From Candidatus Allofournierella pullicola (GTDB lineage Bacteria > Bacillota > Clostridia > Oscillospirales > Ruminococcaceae), in the NCBI GenBank assembly GCA_019114225.1, contig DXFW01000018.1, forward strand, positions 1-64,000: a stretch of 64,000 bases of DNA. The letters are read 5' to 3'. Below, piece by piece: positions 21,178 through 30,431 of this stretch (its first letter is position 1; every line of letters begins with the position of its first letter). A program made the translations under genes and the position numbers. The notes below the pieces were generated by a model, which did not search any database, had not been told where the DNA came from, and saw nothing but the letters and a program-made list of their open reading frames with translations.

Positions 21178-23091
21178 TTACTTTCTGCCCTTGCGGGGCG
21201 GTTTGGAATTTGGTTTGAAGCGGCCCTGCTGCACACTTTTTCCGGTCCGGTCGTTCCGGCCGCGGGAAACCGGCGCAGAGGCGCTTTTTTCGTGCCGGGG
21301 CTTCCAGGTGGGAGCCAGCAAAGGAATGAGGTCTTCCCTGCCTGTTTTGTGCAGAGCCTTGACCACCTTTTCGGCATTGCGGGGCTCGTAATATTGCAGC
21401 AGCGCCCGCTGGAGCGCTTTGCCCTCCGGCGTTTTTTCCACAAACACCGGTTTCATGGTGTAGGGGTCAAGGCCGGTGTAGAACATACAGGTGGACACGG
21501 TGCCCGGCGTGGGGTAAAAATCCTGCACCTGCTCCGGGCGGATCTTGTGCTTATAGAGATACTCTGCCAAAATCACCGCGTCGTTCAGGGTGCTGCCGGG
21601 GTGGCTGCTCATCAGATAGGGCACCAGATACTGCTTTTTGCCCGCCTTTTTGGTGAGCTCATAGAACTTGGCGGAGAACTTGTTGAACACCTCCACCGGG
21701 GGCTTGCCCATATACTTCAGGGTGTTGGGGGCGCAATGCTCCGGGGCCACCTTCAGCTGGCCGGAGACATGGTGCTCCACCAGCTCCTTGAAAAACTCGT
21801 CGTTTTTGTCCCAGATGAGATAGTCGTAGCGAATGCCGCTGCGGATGAACACCTTTTTGACACCGGGCAGAGCGCGCAGCTTTCGCAGCATGGAGAGGTA
21901 CTCAGTATGGTCCACCAGCAGATGAGGGCAGGGGCTGGGGGCGAGGCATTTTTTGCCGCCCTGGCACATGCCCTTGGTCATCTGTTCCTTGCAGCTGGGC
22001 AGACGGAAGTTGGCGGTGGGGCCGCCTACGTCATGGATGTAGCCCTTAAAACCGGGCTGGCGGGTGAGCAGTTCGCCCTCTTCCACCACGCTTTCCACGC
22101 TGCGGCTGGTGACCCGCCGCCCCTGGTGCAGAGTGATGGCACAGAAGTTGCAGCCGCCGTAGCAGCCGCGGTTGTGGATGATGGAAAACTCCACTTCCTC
22201 AATGGCGGGCACACCGCCCACAGCGTCGTAGCTGGGGTGCCAGCGGCGGGTGAAGGGCAGCGCCGCCACCTTGTCCAGTTCCTTGCGGTTCAAAGGCTTT
22301 GCGGGCGGGTTCTGCACCAGATATTTCTCGCTCTGCTTCTGCACCACGATCTGGCCTGTCACGGAGTCCTGATTGTCCATCTGAATGCGGCAGGCACGGG
22401 CATAAGCCGCTTTGTCAGCGCTCACTTTTGCAAAGCCCGCGCACTCCACATAACGGTCCGGCAGGCCGGCAAAATCGGTCATATAGCAGGTGCCGGGCAC
22501 ATCCCGGATGGTCTCGGCTTTCTCCCCTGCCGCCAGGCGCCGGGCGATGGCCACCGTCTGGTGCTCGCCCATGCCAAAGCTGATGATGTCCGCTCCGGAG
22601 GTCTCGGCAATGCTGGGCAGCACTGTGTCCATCCAATAGTCATAATGGGCGAAGCGGCGCAGGCTGGCCTCCAGGCCGCCCAAAATCACCGGCAGGTCGG
22701 GGTACGCTTGCTTTGCCAGCTGGGTATACACGGTGGCACTGCGGTCCGGTCGTTTGCCCGCCACCCCGCCCGGAGTGTATTCGTCCACATTTCGGCGGAT
22801 TTTCGCCACGGAATAGTGGGCCACCATGCTGTCCACATTGCCGCCGCCGATGAAAAAGCCATAGCGGGGCTTACCCAATGCCTTGAAGCTCTCGGGCGTG
22901 GTGTAATCCGGCTGGCTGAGCACGCCCACACGGAAGCCCTCCGCCTCCAGCACGCGGCCGATGATGGCCGAGCCGAAACTGGGGTGGTCAACATAGGCGT
23001 CGCCGGTGACCAGAACGAAATCCAGTTCATCCCAGCCCCGGGCCGCCATCTCCTCACGGCTGACCGGCAGAAATTCCGTTCCCTGCTGCAT
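21178..23091 (-). CDS. YgiQ-family radical SAM protein
   Basis: 637 residues. The N-terminal part carries the YgiQ-specific region with LVTGDAYVDHPSFG. The radical SAM iron-sulfur motif is the CxxxCxxC pattern in HNRGCYGGCNFCAI (about residue 317). A second cysteine group appears around SCKEQMTKGMCQGGKKC. The C-terminal tail is strongly basic (RKGRK). YgiQ proteins use S-adenosylmethionine radical chemistry on an unknown substrate; the large size and cysteine layout leave little doubt on family. The start at 23091 has GGAGAC upstream. It lies 24 bases after ftsK. Confidence 0.9.
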   Translation of the reverse strand: MQQGTEFLPVSREEMAARGWDELDFVLVTGDAYVDHPSFGSAIIGRVLEAEGFRVGVLSQPDYTTPESFKALGKPRYGFFIGGGNVDSMVAHYSVAKIRRNVDEYTPGGVAGKRPDRSATVYTQLAKQAYPDLPVILGGLEASLRRFAHYDYWMDTVLPSIAETSGADIISFGMGEHQTVAIARRLAAGEKAETIRDVPGTCYMTDFAGLPDRYVECAGFAKVSADKAAYARACRIQMDNQDSVTGQIVVQKQSEKYLVQNPPAKPLNRKELDKVAALPFTRRWHPSYDAVGGVPAIEEVEFSIIHNRGCYGGCNFCAITLHQGRRVTSRSVESVVEEGELLTRQPGFKGYIHDVGGPTANFRLPSCKEQMTKGMCQGGKKCLAPSPCPHLLVDHTEYLSMLRKLRALPGVKKVFIRSGIRYDYLIWDKNDEFFKELVEHHVSGQLKVAPEHCAPNTLKYMGKPPVEVFNKFSAKFYELTKKAGKKQYLVPYLMSSHPGSTLNDAVILAEYLYKHKIRPEQVQDFYPTPGTVSTCMFYTGLDPYTMKPVFVEKTPEGKALQRALLQYYEPRNAEKVVKALHKTGREDLIPLLAPTWKPRHEKSASAPVSRGRNDRTGKSVQQGRFKPNSKPPRKGRK

Positions 23092-23115
23092 GGAGCGGTC
23101 TCCTTTCGCTTTTTG

Positions 23116-25662
23116 TCAAATCTCGTCAGGCACCGGGCCGGCTTCGGCCCGCATGCTCTTTTCGATCCACTGCTGGCGGGTGATAAGCACCTCCCGGGGT
23201 TTTGCCCCCTGGTAAGGTCCGATGACCCCCAGCTGCTCCATTTCGTCCATGATACGGGCGGCGCGGGCATAGCCCAGCTTGCAGCGCCGCTGCAAAAGGC
23301 TGGTGCTGGCCTGGCCCGCGTCGATGACCACTTCCACCGCCTGGTCCAGCATGGGGTCGTGGCCGCCGTCACCCTCTTCGCCGCCGCTGCCGGAGCCTTT
23401 GTCCGCCGCGGCCAGCTTGTCCATCTGGGCGATCATCTCTTCGTCGTACTGGCTGGTGGTGTCCTGCTTGATAAAGTCCAGCACCGCGCTGATCTCTTCG
23501 TCCTTCACATAGGTACCCTGGATCCGCACGGGCTTCGCCGCGCCCACCGGCATAAACAGCATATCGCCCATGCCCAGCAGTTTTTCAGCGCCGCCTGCGT
23601 CCAGAATGGTGCGGCTGTCCACCTGGCTGGAAACAGCAAAAGCAATGCGGCTGGGAATGTTTGCCTTGATGAGGCCGGTGATAACGTCCACGCTGGGGCG
23701 CTGGGTGGCCACGATCAGGTGCATGCCCGCCGCACGGGCTTTCTGGGCAATGCGGCAGATGTAATCCTCCACCTCTTTGCCCGCGACCATCATCAAATCG
23801 GCCAGCTCGTCGATGATGATGGCGATGTAAGGCAGTTTTTCCAGACCGTCGGTCTCGGCGGCGAGGCGGTTGAAGCTCTTGATATCGCGGACGTTGTTTT
23901 CCGCAAAGAGATGGTAGCGGCGCTCCATCTCCGCCACGGCGCTGCCCAGCGCACCCGCTGCCTTGCGGGGCTCGGTGACCACCGGCATGAGCAGATGGGG
24001 AATGCCGTTGTACTCGGCCAGCTCCACTACCTTGGGGTCGATGAGGATAAGACGGACGTCCTCCGGGCTTGCCTTGTACAAAAAGCTGATGATAATGCTG
24101 TTGACACACACTGATTTACCGCTGCCGGTGGAGCCGGCAATGAGCAGATGAGGCATTTTGCACAGGTCCGCGATCTGCGCGTTGCCTGCAATGTCCTTGC
24201 CCAGAGCCAGCGTCAGAGGCGACGCGCTCTTGGAATAGACCGGGGATTCAAAAATGCTCCGAATGCCCACCGGGCTCTTTTTGCGGTTGGGCACCTCCAC
24301 GCCCACGGCGGGCTTGCCGGGGATGGGGGCCTCAATGCGCACTCCGCCGGCGGCCAGGTTCAGGGCAATGTCATCCGCCAAACCGGTGATCCGGCTGATT
24401 TTTACACCCGCCAGGGGCTGCAGTTCATAGCGGGTGACCGACGGGCCGCGGCAGATGTCCAGCACGCGGGTGCGCACGCCGAAGCTTTCCAGTGTGCTCA
24501 CCAGCAGCTCGGCGTTCTTTTTCAGTTCTTCTTCCACTCCCGCGTCCTCCGCGGTGGCGGTGCGCTCAAAGAGGCTCAGAGGCGGATAGTGATAGACCTG
24601 CTGCTCTGCGGCGGCGGGCACGATCATCATCTGGTCATTCTTGCCCGCAACCACAGCGGCGGGGGTCATCTGAGAAGCAGAGGCCGCGCCCATGGCCCGC
24701 TGGACCAGATCGTCCAGATCGCTGCCGCCCACCGTTTCAGGCTGGGGTTCTTCCGCGCTGCTCAGTTCCGGCGCGGGTTCCTCATCGCCCTCCAGCAGGA
24801 TGGGCGTTTCGAATTCCGAATCATCCTGTGCGGGCTCCTGGGCCGGCTGCCGGACATCCTTCGGCGGGAACATGCCAAAGGTACCGCCCGGGCCCACCAG
24901 CGGTTCCTCCGGTTCCGGCGCAAGATCGGTCTCTTGCACCGGGTCGGGGCCCAGGTCGATGTCCACCTGGGCAGAACGGCGGCGCACCTTGGGCGCAGGC
25001 GCGGGAGCAGGACGCTCTCTGCGCCGGGGCTGAGGCTCTGCGGGTTCTTCCTCCCGCTCTTCTTCCCGGCGGGCTGCCCGCTCAGCGCGGTCCTCCTGCC
25101 AAATGGCATAACGCCCGGCCAGCAGATTCCAAAGATCGCCGGGGGTAACACCGGCAAACCACATGACACCTGCCGCCAGCAGAACCAGCAACAGAATGTT
25201 GGCCGCAGGCCGCCCGCACAGCACCAGCAGGGTGCCGCCGACAACGCCGCCCAGCACACCGCCGCCCAGCGCGCCCTGGCCCTGCTCATACAGCGCTTTG
25301 ACCACCTGCACAAAGTTCATGCCGGCCAGATTGACCCGGGAGAACACCACTGCGGTGCCGCACACGAACATCATCAGGCACAGGGCCTTGGCGCACTTGG
25401 ACCAAATGGGCAGCCCCAGCGCCACCAGCACCGCCACATACAGCACCAGCAGCCCCAGCACATACATTCCCAGGCCAAACACGCCGAACAGAGCCGCGCG
25501 CATCCATGCCCAAACGGATTCTCCTTCCACGAAGATCATGGCCACCAGAACGGCGCCCAGCCCGAAGAGCAGAATGCTCCAGCTCTGGGCAATGTCCGGC
25601 TGGGGCCTGCGCCTCCGGCTGCCGGAGCTGGTTTTTCGGGTCGAAGTTTTCTTTGTCGCCAT
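23116..25662 (-). CDS. ftsK: FtsK/SpoIIIE DNA translocase
   Basis: 848 residues. A basic N-terminus leads to four membrane helices (residues about 28-185), then a charged, Pro/Glu-rich linker (about 200-370). The motor follows: the RecA-like ATPase has [13 protein letters not shown] (Walker A), [11 protein letters not shown] (Walker B region) and [16 protein letters not shown]. The C-terminal gamma winged helix ([32 protein letters not shown], two pieces) reads oriented DNA sites. It pumps chromosomal DNA through the division septum; in spore formers the same protein acts in the forespore. TepA/ClpP-like protease lies nearby upstream, as in many Clostridia. Confidence 0.92.
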   Translation of the reverse strand: MATKKTSTRKTSSGSRRRRPQPDIAQSWSILLFGLGAVLVAMIFVEGESVWAWMRAALFGVFGLGMYVLGLLVLYVAVLVALGLPIWSKCAKALCLMMFVCGTAVVFSRVNLAGMNFVQVVKALYEQGQGALGGGVLGGVVGGTLLVLCGRPAANILLLVLLAAGVMWFAGVTPGDLWNLLAGRYAIWQEDRAERAARREEEREEEPAEPQPRRRERPAPAPAPKVRRRSAQVDIDLGPDPVQETDLAPEPEEPLVGPGGTFGMFPPKDVRQPAQEPAQDDSEFETPILLEGDEEPAPELSSAEEPQPETVGGSDLDDLVQRAMGAASASQMTPAAVVAGKNDQMMIVPAAAEQQVYHYPPLSLFERTATAEDAGVEEELKKNAELLVSTLESFGVRTRVLDICRGPSVTRYELQPLAGVKISRITGLADDIALNLAAGGVRIEAPIPGKPAVGVEVPNRKKSPVGIRSIFESPVYSKSASPLTLALGKDIAGNAQIADLCKMPHLLIAGSTGSGKSVCVNSIIISFLYKASPEDVRLILIDPKVVELAEYNGIPHLLMPVVTEPRKAAGALGSAVAEMERRYHLFAENNVRDIKSFNRLAAETDGLEKLPYIAIIIDELADLMMVAGKEVEDYICRIAQKARAAGMHLIVATQRPSVDVITGLIKANIPSRIAFAVSSQVDSRTILDAGGAEKLLGMGDMLFMPVGAAKPVRIQGTYVKDEEISAVLDFIKQDTTSQYDEEMIAQMDKLAAADKGSGSGGEEGDGGHDPMLDQAVEVVIDAGQASTSLLQRRCKLGYARAARIMDEMEQLGVIGPYQGAKPREVLITRQQWIEKSMRAEAGPVPDEI

Positions 25663-25848
25663 AGTGTTTTTGTATCCTCTTTCGCCTTGCGTTTGTATCG
25701 TTCGCCACGGGGCGTCTGCCCTCGCGGCGCGGAATGCTTAACTTAATTATTTTACCATCAACCGGGCGAATTGTAAAACCCAAATTTGGCGAACGGAGAC
25801 GCCCGAAAACGGAAGCGCGGGGCGGTTTTAGCCACGGACAACGCTCGT

Positions 25849-26298
25849 TTATTGCTGCAGGGTCAGCACAAGTTCCACTTCATCATCAAACACCGCCCCG
25901 GTCGGCACAAAGCCTTTGTTCCTGTACAGGCCAAGCGCCCGGGCATTGTCTTTGTTGCAGGTCAAAACCACCCGGTCCGAAGGCCCGAAAGGCTTTGTTT
26001 TGACATATGCAAGCACCTGGTCCAGGGCGGCTCTTCCATAGCCCAGCCCTTGGTTCGAGACATCGATCATCATGTGCCATATATCGTATTCCGGGATATC
26101 ATAGTCGTAAATCACCATCACATAGCCGACCATCGTGTCATTTTCATAGATACCGAAAGGCTGGCATTGTTGCCTGTAAACATACGCCTGGGCGAGGCTG
26201 CGGATCGGGTGTGAAACGAAGCGCTCCTGTTCGGGCGCAAGTTTCAAATTGAACGCGTCCACAAAATTTTCTTCGGTGATTTTTTTGAGATGGATCAT
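25849..26298 (-). CDS. GNAT-family N-acetyltransferase
   Basis: 149 residues with the GNAT acetyl-CoA site, GYGRAALDQVLAYV (about residue 86), and the following CNKDNARALGLYRNKGFV, in which the asparagine and the YRNKGF turn are typical. The strand MVGYVMVIYDYD and IWHMMIDVSNQGLG are the usual core. The layout resembles spermine/spermidine acetyltransferases (BltD/SpeG-like), but the substrate is not certain. The start at 26298 has GGAGG 7 bases upstream. It lies alone, after a short RNA gene and its terminator. Confidence 0.8.
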   Translation of the reverse strand: MIHLKKITEENFVDAFNLKLAPEQERFVSHPIRSLAQAYVYRQQCQPFGIYENDTMVGYVMVIYDYDIPEYDIWHMMIDVSNQGLGYGRAALDQVLAYVKTKPFGPSDRVVLTCNKDNARALGLYRNKGFVPTGAVFDDEVELVLTLQQ

Positions 26299-26377
26299 AA
26301 ATACCTCCACAAATTGTTCTCGGTTCATCTGCAAGCTGATTTTGCGCGAACATCTTGTGAGGAGCAGCAGACCGCAT

Positions 26378-26514
26378 AAAAAAAGCCGCGGCGAATAAGC
26401 CGCGGCAAAGCCTATGAAACACTCACCATGCGACCGGGGCCCTCAAAAGATATTCAGCTCGTGTATTCATTCCGCTGTTTTTCATAGTCGAGCACCCCGC
26501 TTTCTATCTGGATT
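26378..26514 (-). ncRNA. Probable small structured RNA gene (about 135 nt), may encode a 20-residue peptide
   Basis: A consensus promoter (26521-26549) and a strong terminator (GCCGCGGC-loop-GCCGCGGC then seven T, 26406-26378) bracket a transcript of about 135 bases with no known gene. The CTATGAAAAACA near its 5' end can pair with TGTTTCATAG about 60 bases later, closing the middle into a long hairpin. A 20-residue frame (26485-26423, MKNSGMNTRAEYLLRAPVAW) starts inside that closing stem; its ribosome site is weak. It could be a small RNA, a small peptide gene or both. It does not match an RNA family that I recognise. Confidence 0.5.
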
Positions 26515-26520
26515 TATTTC

Positions 26521-26549
26521 ATCATAATCCCCGTACTCAAAAATGTCAA
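26521..26549 (-). promoter_or_regulatory. Consensus promoter of the small RNA gene
   Basis: TTGACA (26549-26544), 17-base spacer and TATGAT (26526-26521) on the - strand, in the gap after the TepA-like gene. Confidence 0.7.
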
Positions 26550-26570
26550 CAAAGGAAAGCGCCGGGGCAC

Positions 26571-27275
26571 TCAGCCCCGGCGTTCGATCTCTCCGTAAAG
26601 ATAATCCAGCGCGTCGCCCAGACTTCCCAGCTGGTCGATCAATCCCTCGTGCACGGCCTGCTGGCCTGTGAGCACGGTGCCCACATCCATCACCAGCTCG
26701 CCGGTGTGCATCATCAGCTCCACAAAGCGTTCCTTGCTGATTTTGGAGTGGCTCTCCACAAAACCGGCGATACGCTCCTGCATTTGTTCAAAATAGCGCA
26801 TGGTTTGAGGCACACCCAGCACAAGGCCGGAATGCCGCACCGGGTGGATGGTCATGGTGGCGGTGGGCACAATGAAGCTGCGCCGCCCACTGACCGCCAG
26901 CGGAATGCCGATGGAGTGCCCGCCGCCCAGCACCAGCGTGGCACTGGGCTTGCTGACGCCGCTGATGAGTTCGGAAAGGGCCAGGCCTGCCTCCACATCG
27001 CCGCCCACCGTGTTCAGGATCACCAGCAGCGCCTCGATGTCCGGGTCTTCTTCAATGGCCACCAGCTGCGGGATCACATGCTCATATTTGGTCACCTTCT
27101 GGCTCTGATCCGCGCTGACATGGCCCTCGATCAGCCCCACCACCGTCAGGCAGTGGATGGAGTGCCGTCCTTTTGTACGGATCACCGAACCGGTGTCCAT
27201 CATATATTCCTGTTCCAGTTTTTCCTGTTCCACCTGTGCGTCGGTGGGCGGCTGCCGGTTATCGTTTGTTTCCAT
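26571..27275 (-). CDS. TepA/ClpP-family serine protease
   Basis: 234 residues of the ClpP/crotonase fold. The catalytic serine is in [14 protein letters not shown] (about residue 122), and the histidine is in [12 protein letters not shown] (about residue 147). The N-terminal 40 residues are acidic and Gln-rich. It is a ClpP relative of the TepA (YmfB) kind, a cytoplasmic peptidase linked to protein translocation in Bacillus and commonly found next to ftsK/spoIIIE. It differs from true ClpP by length and by the GGGHS serine motif. A hairpin CGCCGGGG/CCCCGGCG overlaps its stop codon. It diverges from rex across 261 bases. Confidence 0.8.
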   Translation of the reverse strand: METNDNRQPPTDAQVEQEKLEQEYMMDTGSVIRTKGRHSIHCLTVVGLIEGHVSADQSQKVTKYEHVIPQLVAIEEDPDIEALLVILNTVGGDVEAGLALSELISGVSKPSATLVLGGGHSIGIPLAVSGRRSFIVPTATMTIHPVRHSGLVLGVPQTMRYFEQMQERIAGFVESHSKISKERFVELMMHTGELVMDVGTVLTGQQAVHEGLIDQLGSLGDALDYLYGEIERRG

Positions 27276-27376
27276 CGCGTTCTACTCCCCCTTTTCGGTG
27301 TTCTCTGTCAGCGTTCCCCCAGAGGGGGACCGTTATGCAAAATAACCCTCAGCATGCACAAAACTTTGTATACTGT

Positions 27377-27404
27377 TTGACAAAGCCGCCTCAAAGATTA
27401 TACT
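27377..27404 (+). promoter_or_regulatory. Promoter of rex
   Basis: TTGACA (27377-27382), 16-base spacer and TATACT (27399-27404). The leader is about 125 bases and GC-rich; no Rex-like palindrome is visible in it. Confidence 0.7.
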
Positions 27405-27536
27405 ATATAAAAAGGGCGTCCCCTTTCCGGGCGCTCTGCCCCGGTCTGTGGTCCGCAGCACAGCCGGGCCGGGGAACAAAAGCGGCCTGCTGCTGCTTTG
27501 CCTTTTGCAAGCCACGCTTGAAGAATCTGATAAAAG

Positions 27537-28187
27537 ATGGTGAAACGAATGAACAACTCTCAGGGCAAGGTATCACTGCCGGTCATCAAGCGGCTCCCGA
27601 AGTATTATCGCTACATCACTCAGCTGCACAAATCCGGTGTTGCGACCATTTCTTCCAGCGAACTGGCCCGCATGATGGGCACCACTGCCAGCCAGGTGCG
27701 TCAGGACTTCAACTGTTTTGGCGGGTTCGGCCAGCAGGGCATTGGCTATAATGTGGAAGTGCTGGAAAAAGAGATCGGCCAGCTTTTGTTTGGTCACGGT
27801 GAAAAACTGCCCACCATCCTGCTGGGCGCAGGCCGTTTGGGCACCGCTGTCTCCCGTTTTTTGACCACCGACACCAACGGCTACAACCTGCTGGCGGTGT
27901 TTGACATCCGGCAGGACCTGGTGGGGCATGACCTGGACGGTGTGCCCATCCACCATATCGATGAGCTGGACGAGTTCTGCAAGGCAAACCATCCCACTGT
28001 GGCGGTGCTTTGCCTGCCCAGGGAGAGTGCGAAGGAAATTTCCGGCCAGCTGGTGGAACTGGGGATCAAGGGCTTCTGGAATTTCAGCCACTATGACCTT
28101 TCGGTCACCTATCCCTGCGTGACGGTGGAAAACGCCCATCTGGGCGACAGCCTGATGAGCTTGGGTTACCGGCTGCGCAACAAATAA
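27537..28187 (+). CDS. rex: Redox-sensing repressor Rex
   Basis: 216 residues. The N-terminal winged helix (VIKRLPKYYRYITQL, SSSELARMMGTTASQVRQDFNCFG) is characteristic of Rex. The Rossmann fold follows with ILLGAGRLGTAVSRF (NAD(H) site, about residue 92) and the ENAHLGDSLMSLGYRL end, which forms the swapped helix of the dimer. Rex leaves DNA when NADH rises. Two matching operators precede adhE in this window. The start is taken at ATG 27537; ATG 27549 (MNNSQ) is also possible, and neither has a strong ribosome site. Thymidine kinase follows after 31 bases, probably in the same transcript. Confidence 0.95.
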   Translation: MVKRMNNSQGKVSLPVIKRLPKYYRYITQLHKSGVATISSSELARMMGTTASQVRQDFNCFGGFGQQGIGYNVEVLEKEIGQLLFGHGEKLPTILLGAGRLGTAVSRFLTTDTNGYNLLAVFDIRQDLVGHDLDGVPIHHIDELDEFCKANHPTVAVLCLPRESAKEISGQLVELGIKGFWNFSHYDLSVTYPCVTVENAHLGDSLMSLGYRLRNK

Positions 28188-28218
28188 ACACCACAACGAA
28201 AGAGAGCGTCTCCCGTTT

Positions 28219-28836
28219 ATGGCAAAACTGTATTACCGCTACGGCGCAATGAACAGCGGCAAAAGCACTGCCTTGATGCAGGTGGCATACAACTATGAAG
28301 AGCGGGGCATGCGGGTGTTCATCCTCAAGCCCAGCATTGACACAAAGGGCGGGGAATGCCTGCTCAGCCGTCTGGGCGTGAGCCGCCCGGTGGACAAAAC
28401 CGTTACGCCCGACATGGATGTGTTCCAGCTGGTGCAGGAGGAAGCCGGCCGCGGCGACAAGCCTCTGGCCTGCGTTCTCACCGATGAGAGCCAGTTTTTC
28501 ACCCCGCAGCAGGCAGAGCAGCTTTTTATGGTCACGGTGAAGCTGAATATTCCGGTCATCGCCTACGGTCTGCGCACCGATTTCTCCATGCAGGGCTTCC
28601 CCGGCTCCACCCGCCTTTTGGAACTGGCCCATGCCATTGAGGAAATGAAGACCATTTGCACCTGCGGGCGCAAAGCCACCTGCAACGGCCGCAAAGTGAA
28701 CGGCGAGTTCGTGTTTGAGGGCGACCAGGTGGCCATCGATCAGGAAAACAACGTGGAATACCAGAGCCTTTGCGCGCAGTGCTATTTCGCTGAGCGCGAA
28801 AAATTCTATCAGCGGCACCCCAAAGTCCGCGTTTGA
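28219..28836 (+). CDS. tdk: Thymidine kinase
   Basis: 205 residues of the type II (TK1-like) family. The P-loop GAMNSGKSTALM is at residue 9. Walker B is the ACVLTDESQFF region (about residue 87), the lid is YGLRTDFSMQGFPGS, and a zinc site is formed by CTCGRKATC and the later CAQC. It phosphorylates thymidine (and deoxyuridine) with ATP, salvaging pyrimidines in the cytoplasm. It sits behind rex and ends at a strong terminator. Confidence 0.93.
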   Translation: MAKLYYRYGAMNSGKSTALMQVAYNYEERGMRVFILKPSIDTKGGECLLSRLGVSRPVDKTVTPDMDVFQLVQEEAGRGDKPLACVLTDESQFFTPQQAEQLFMVTVKLNIPVIAYGLRTDFSMQGFPGSTRLLELAHAIEEMKTICTCGRKATCNGRKVNGEFVFEGDQVAIDQENNVEYQSLCAQCYFAEREKFYQRHPKVRV

Positions 28837-28857
28837 ACCACCGCAATTTTACAGCTT

Positions 28858-28896
28858 TGACACGCCGGGAACTCTGGTTCCCGGCGTGTCGTTTTT
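28858..28896 (+). terminator. Terminator after rex-tdk
   Basis: GACACGCCGGGAAC pairs perfectly with GTTCCCGGCGTGTC around TCTG and is followed by GTTTTT. Confidence 0.95.
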
Positions 28897-28909
28897 CCCC
28901 CTGCCCTTC

Positions 28910-28938
28910 TTGAGTTTTTTCCTTTCCCATGCTACAAT
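28910..28938 (+). promoter_or_regulatory. Promoter of the TetR-family gene
   Basis: TTGAGT (28910-28915), 17-base spacer and TACAAT (28933-28938), 43 bases before the start codon. Confidence 0.6.
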
Positions 28939-28981
28939 AAAAACAAGTCCAGTCGCTTTGTTTTTATGAGAGGGTGAAAGA

Positions 28982-29608
28982 ATGCCAAAAGTAGCCTATT
29001 CCGAGGCGCAGAAAGAGCAGGTCCGCAGGGATCTTGTGGCGGTGGGCCTTGAATTGATGACAAAGCAGGGCATTCAGCACACCACTGTGGAGCAGATCTA
29101 TCAGAAGGTGGGGATTTCCCGCACCTTTTTCTACACCTTTTTCCCCACCAAAGAGGACCTGGTGGTGGAAATGCTCTATCTCCAGCAGCCCCGGGTGCTG
29201 GAATACGCTCAAAAGCTGCTGGACGACCCCGAACTTGACTGGCGGAAAGCTGTCACCCGCTTCCTCCGCACCTGCTGTTATGGCGAACAAAACGGCATTG
29301 CAGTGCTGACCGTTGAGGAACAGCAGAAAATATTCCGCCGCCTGTCGCCCGAAAGCTATCGTACGTTCCGCGAAAAGCAGCAGCGGCTGTTCGGGCAGCT
29401 TCTGGAGATTTTTGGCGTTCGGTCTGCCTCAGACCGTGTCAGCCTTTTCACCAACCTCTGCCTTGCAACGATGGTGATCCAAAGAGCCATTCCCGGCAGC
29501 CTGCCTCTGCTGGTGCCCGAAGCTGCGGAAGCCACCATCGACGTGCAGATAAACGCCATCGTGGACTGGCTTGCCTCACTCCGCAGCCAGGACGTGCAAA
29601 ACCCATGA
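28982..29608 (+). CDS. TetR/AcrR-family regulator
   Basis: 208 residues. The N-terminal helix-turn-helix is clear: EQVRRDLVAVGLELMTKQG, then TTVEQIYQKVGISRTFFYTFFPTKEDLV (two pieces), residues about 10-60. The rest is an all-helical ligand domain with no family-specific match that I know. Such proteins usually control a neighbouring exporter or enzyme; no adjacent target is obvious here, as the downstream cluster is separated by a terminator. The start at 28982 follows GAGAGGG. Confidence 0.85.
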   Translation: MPKVAYSEAQKEQVRRDLVAVGLELMTKQGIQHTTVEQIYQKVGISRTFFYTFFPTKEDLVVEMLYLQQPRVLEYAQKLLDDPELDWRKAVTRFLRTCCYGEQNGIAVLTVEEQQKIFRRLSPESYRTFREKQQRLFGQLLEIFGVRSASDRVSLFTNLCLATMVIQRAIPGSLPLLVPEAAEATIDVQINAIVDWLASLRSQDVQNP

Positions 29609-29614
29609 CATTGC

Positions 29615-29659
29615 GGCCCGTTTGGCCCCCTTTTGCGGCTCATCCAAGCGGGCTTTTTT
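29615..29659 (+). terminator. Terminator of the TetR-family gene
   Basis: GCCCGTTTGG and CCAAGCGGGC pair across an 18-base loop; six T follow. Confidence 0.85.
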
Positions 29660-29755
29660 CTCACCCACAATAAAAACAAATTTACATTTTCATCTTTATG
29701 CAAAGTTTCCCCGCCCCACGGCGGAGAGATAATAAACATTCGGGAGGATTTTACC

Positions 29756-30241
29756 ATGGGTATTTTCAGCAAGCTTTTCAAGGGGCCGGAGATCGACATG
29801 GAAAAAAGCAGCGCGAACGCCAAAAGAATGCGGGCGCTGTTTGACCATGTGGTGGAGGGCGGAAACAACTACCGCCTGATTTTCGGCTACACCGAAGACG
29901 TGAGCCGCTTCAACTACGGTTTTGTCCACGGAAGCAAGACGAAGATCGGCAACCTCATCGTGGGCTGGAACGAGGCGGAAGAGACCATCGTGGCAGTGCC
30001 CACCGTGCCTGACCTTTCCGGCTGCGGCGACCCCACCTATTATCGCCGCGCCGACATCCTGAAAGCCTACCGGAACAAATACCCCACCGACGCCTTTGTC
30101 ATTTATCCGGACAAGCGGGGCTACATCGCCATCAACGCCTACGACTGGCTGGAGGACGAGAGCCTGTATGTCTATGTATCTCAGGATGAGGAACTGGCTG
30201 CTTTCACCGATTTCTTTATGAACCGCTTCGCAAAGAAATGA
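29756..30241 (+). CDS. Conserved hypothetical protein, first of a three-gene cluster
   Basis: 161 residues with no signal peptide or membrane helix. It begins GIFSKLFKGPEIDME and is mostly alternating strands and helices (IFGYTEDVSRFNYGFVHGSK, IGNLIVGWNEAEETIVAVPTVPD, YIAINAYDW). No motif recognised. The start at 29756 is set by GGGAGGA 8 bases upstream; the frame is open to 29633, but that part lies before the ribosome site. It is followed 7 bases later by a small membrane protein and then a DUF1266 protein, so the three form an operon, perhaps acting together. Confidence 0.55.
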   Translation: MGIFSKLFKGPEIDMEKSSANAKRMRALFDHVVEGGNNYRLIFGYTEDVSRFNYGFVHGSKTKIGNLIVGWNEAEETIVAVPTVPDLSGCGDPTYYRRADILKAYRNKYPTDAFVIYPDKRGYIAINAYDWLEDESLYVYVSQDEELAAFTDFFMNRFAKK

Positions 30242-30248
30242 GGCAAAC

Positions 30249-30431
30249 ATGCCCTGGAACGAACTTTTCTGGTTTCTTGTGCTGCTGACAGCGGTGACGC
30301 TCTTAGGTCAGTTATGGTTTCATTTTGTGGAGTGGCTGCTGGCAAAAGCGAAGCGCCTGCTGTTCCGCCACAGCCAGCCGCCGGCCTGGCACACTCTGCC
30401 CGGTGAAACGGAGGACGACAATGGACATTAA
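30249..30431 (+). CDS. Small membrane protein
   Basis: 60 residues. One membrane helix (FWFLVLLTAVTLLGQLWFHF, about residues 7-26), then a basic amphipathic stretch (AKAKRLLFRHSQ) and an acidic tail. It lies between the genes at 29756 and 30421 and overlaps the latter by 11 bases, which supports it as a real gene of the operon. It may anchor the cluster's products to the membrane; this is inference. Confidence 0.5.
   Translation: MPWNELFWFLVLLTAVTLLGQLWFHFVEWLLAKAKRLLFRHSQPPAWHTLPGETEDDNGH

Noticed and set aside
21112..24114. Open frame of 1000 codons on the + strand across ygiQ and ftsK
   Set aside because: It covers two well identified - strand genes and their gap; no start signal.
27276..27536. 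A Rex operator in front of rex itself
   Set aside because: No TTGTTAANNNNTTAACAA-like sequence appears in this gap, only the promoter and a GC-rich leader.
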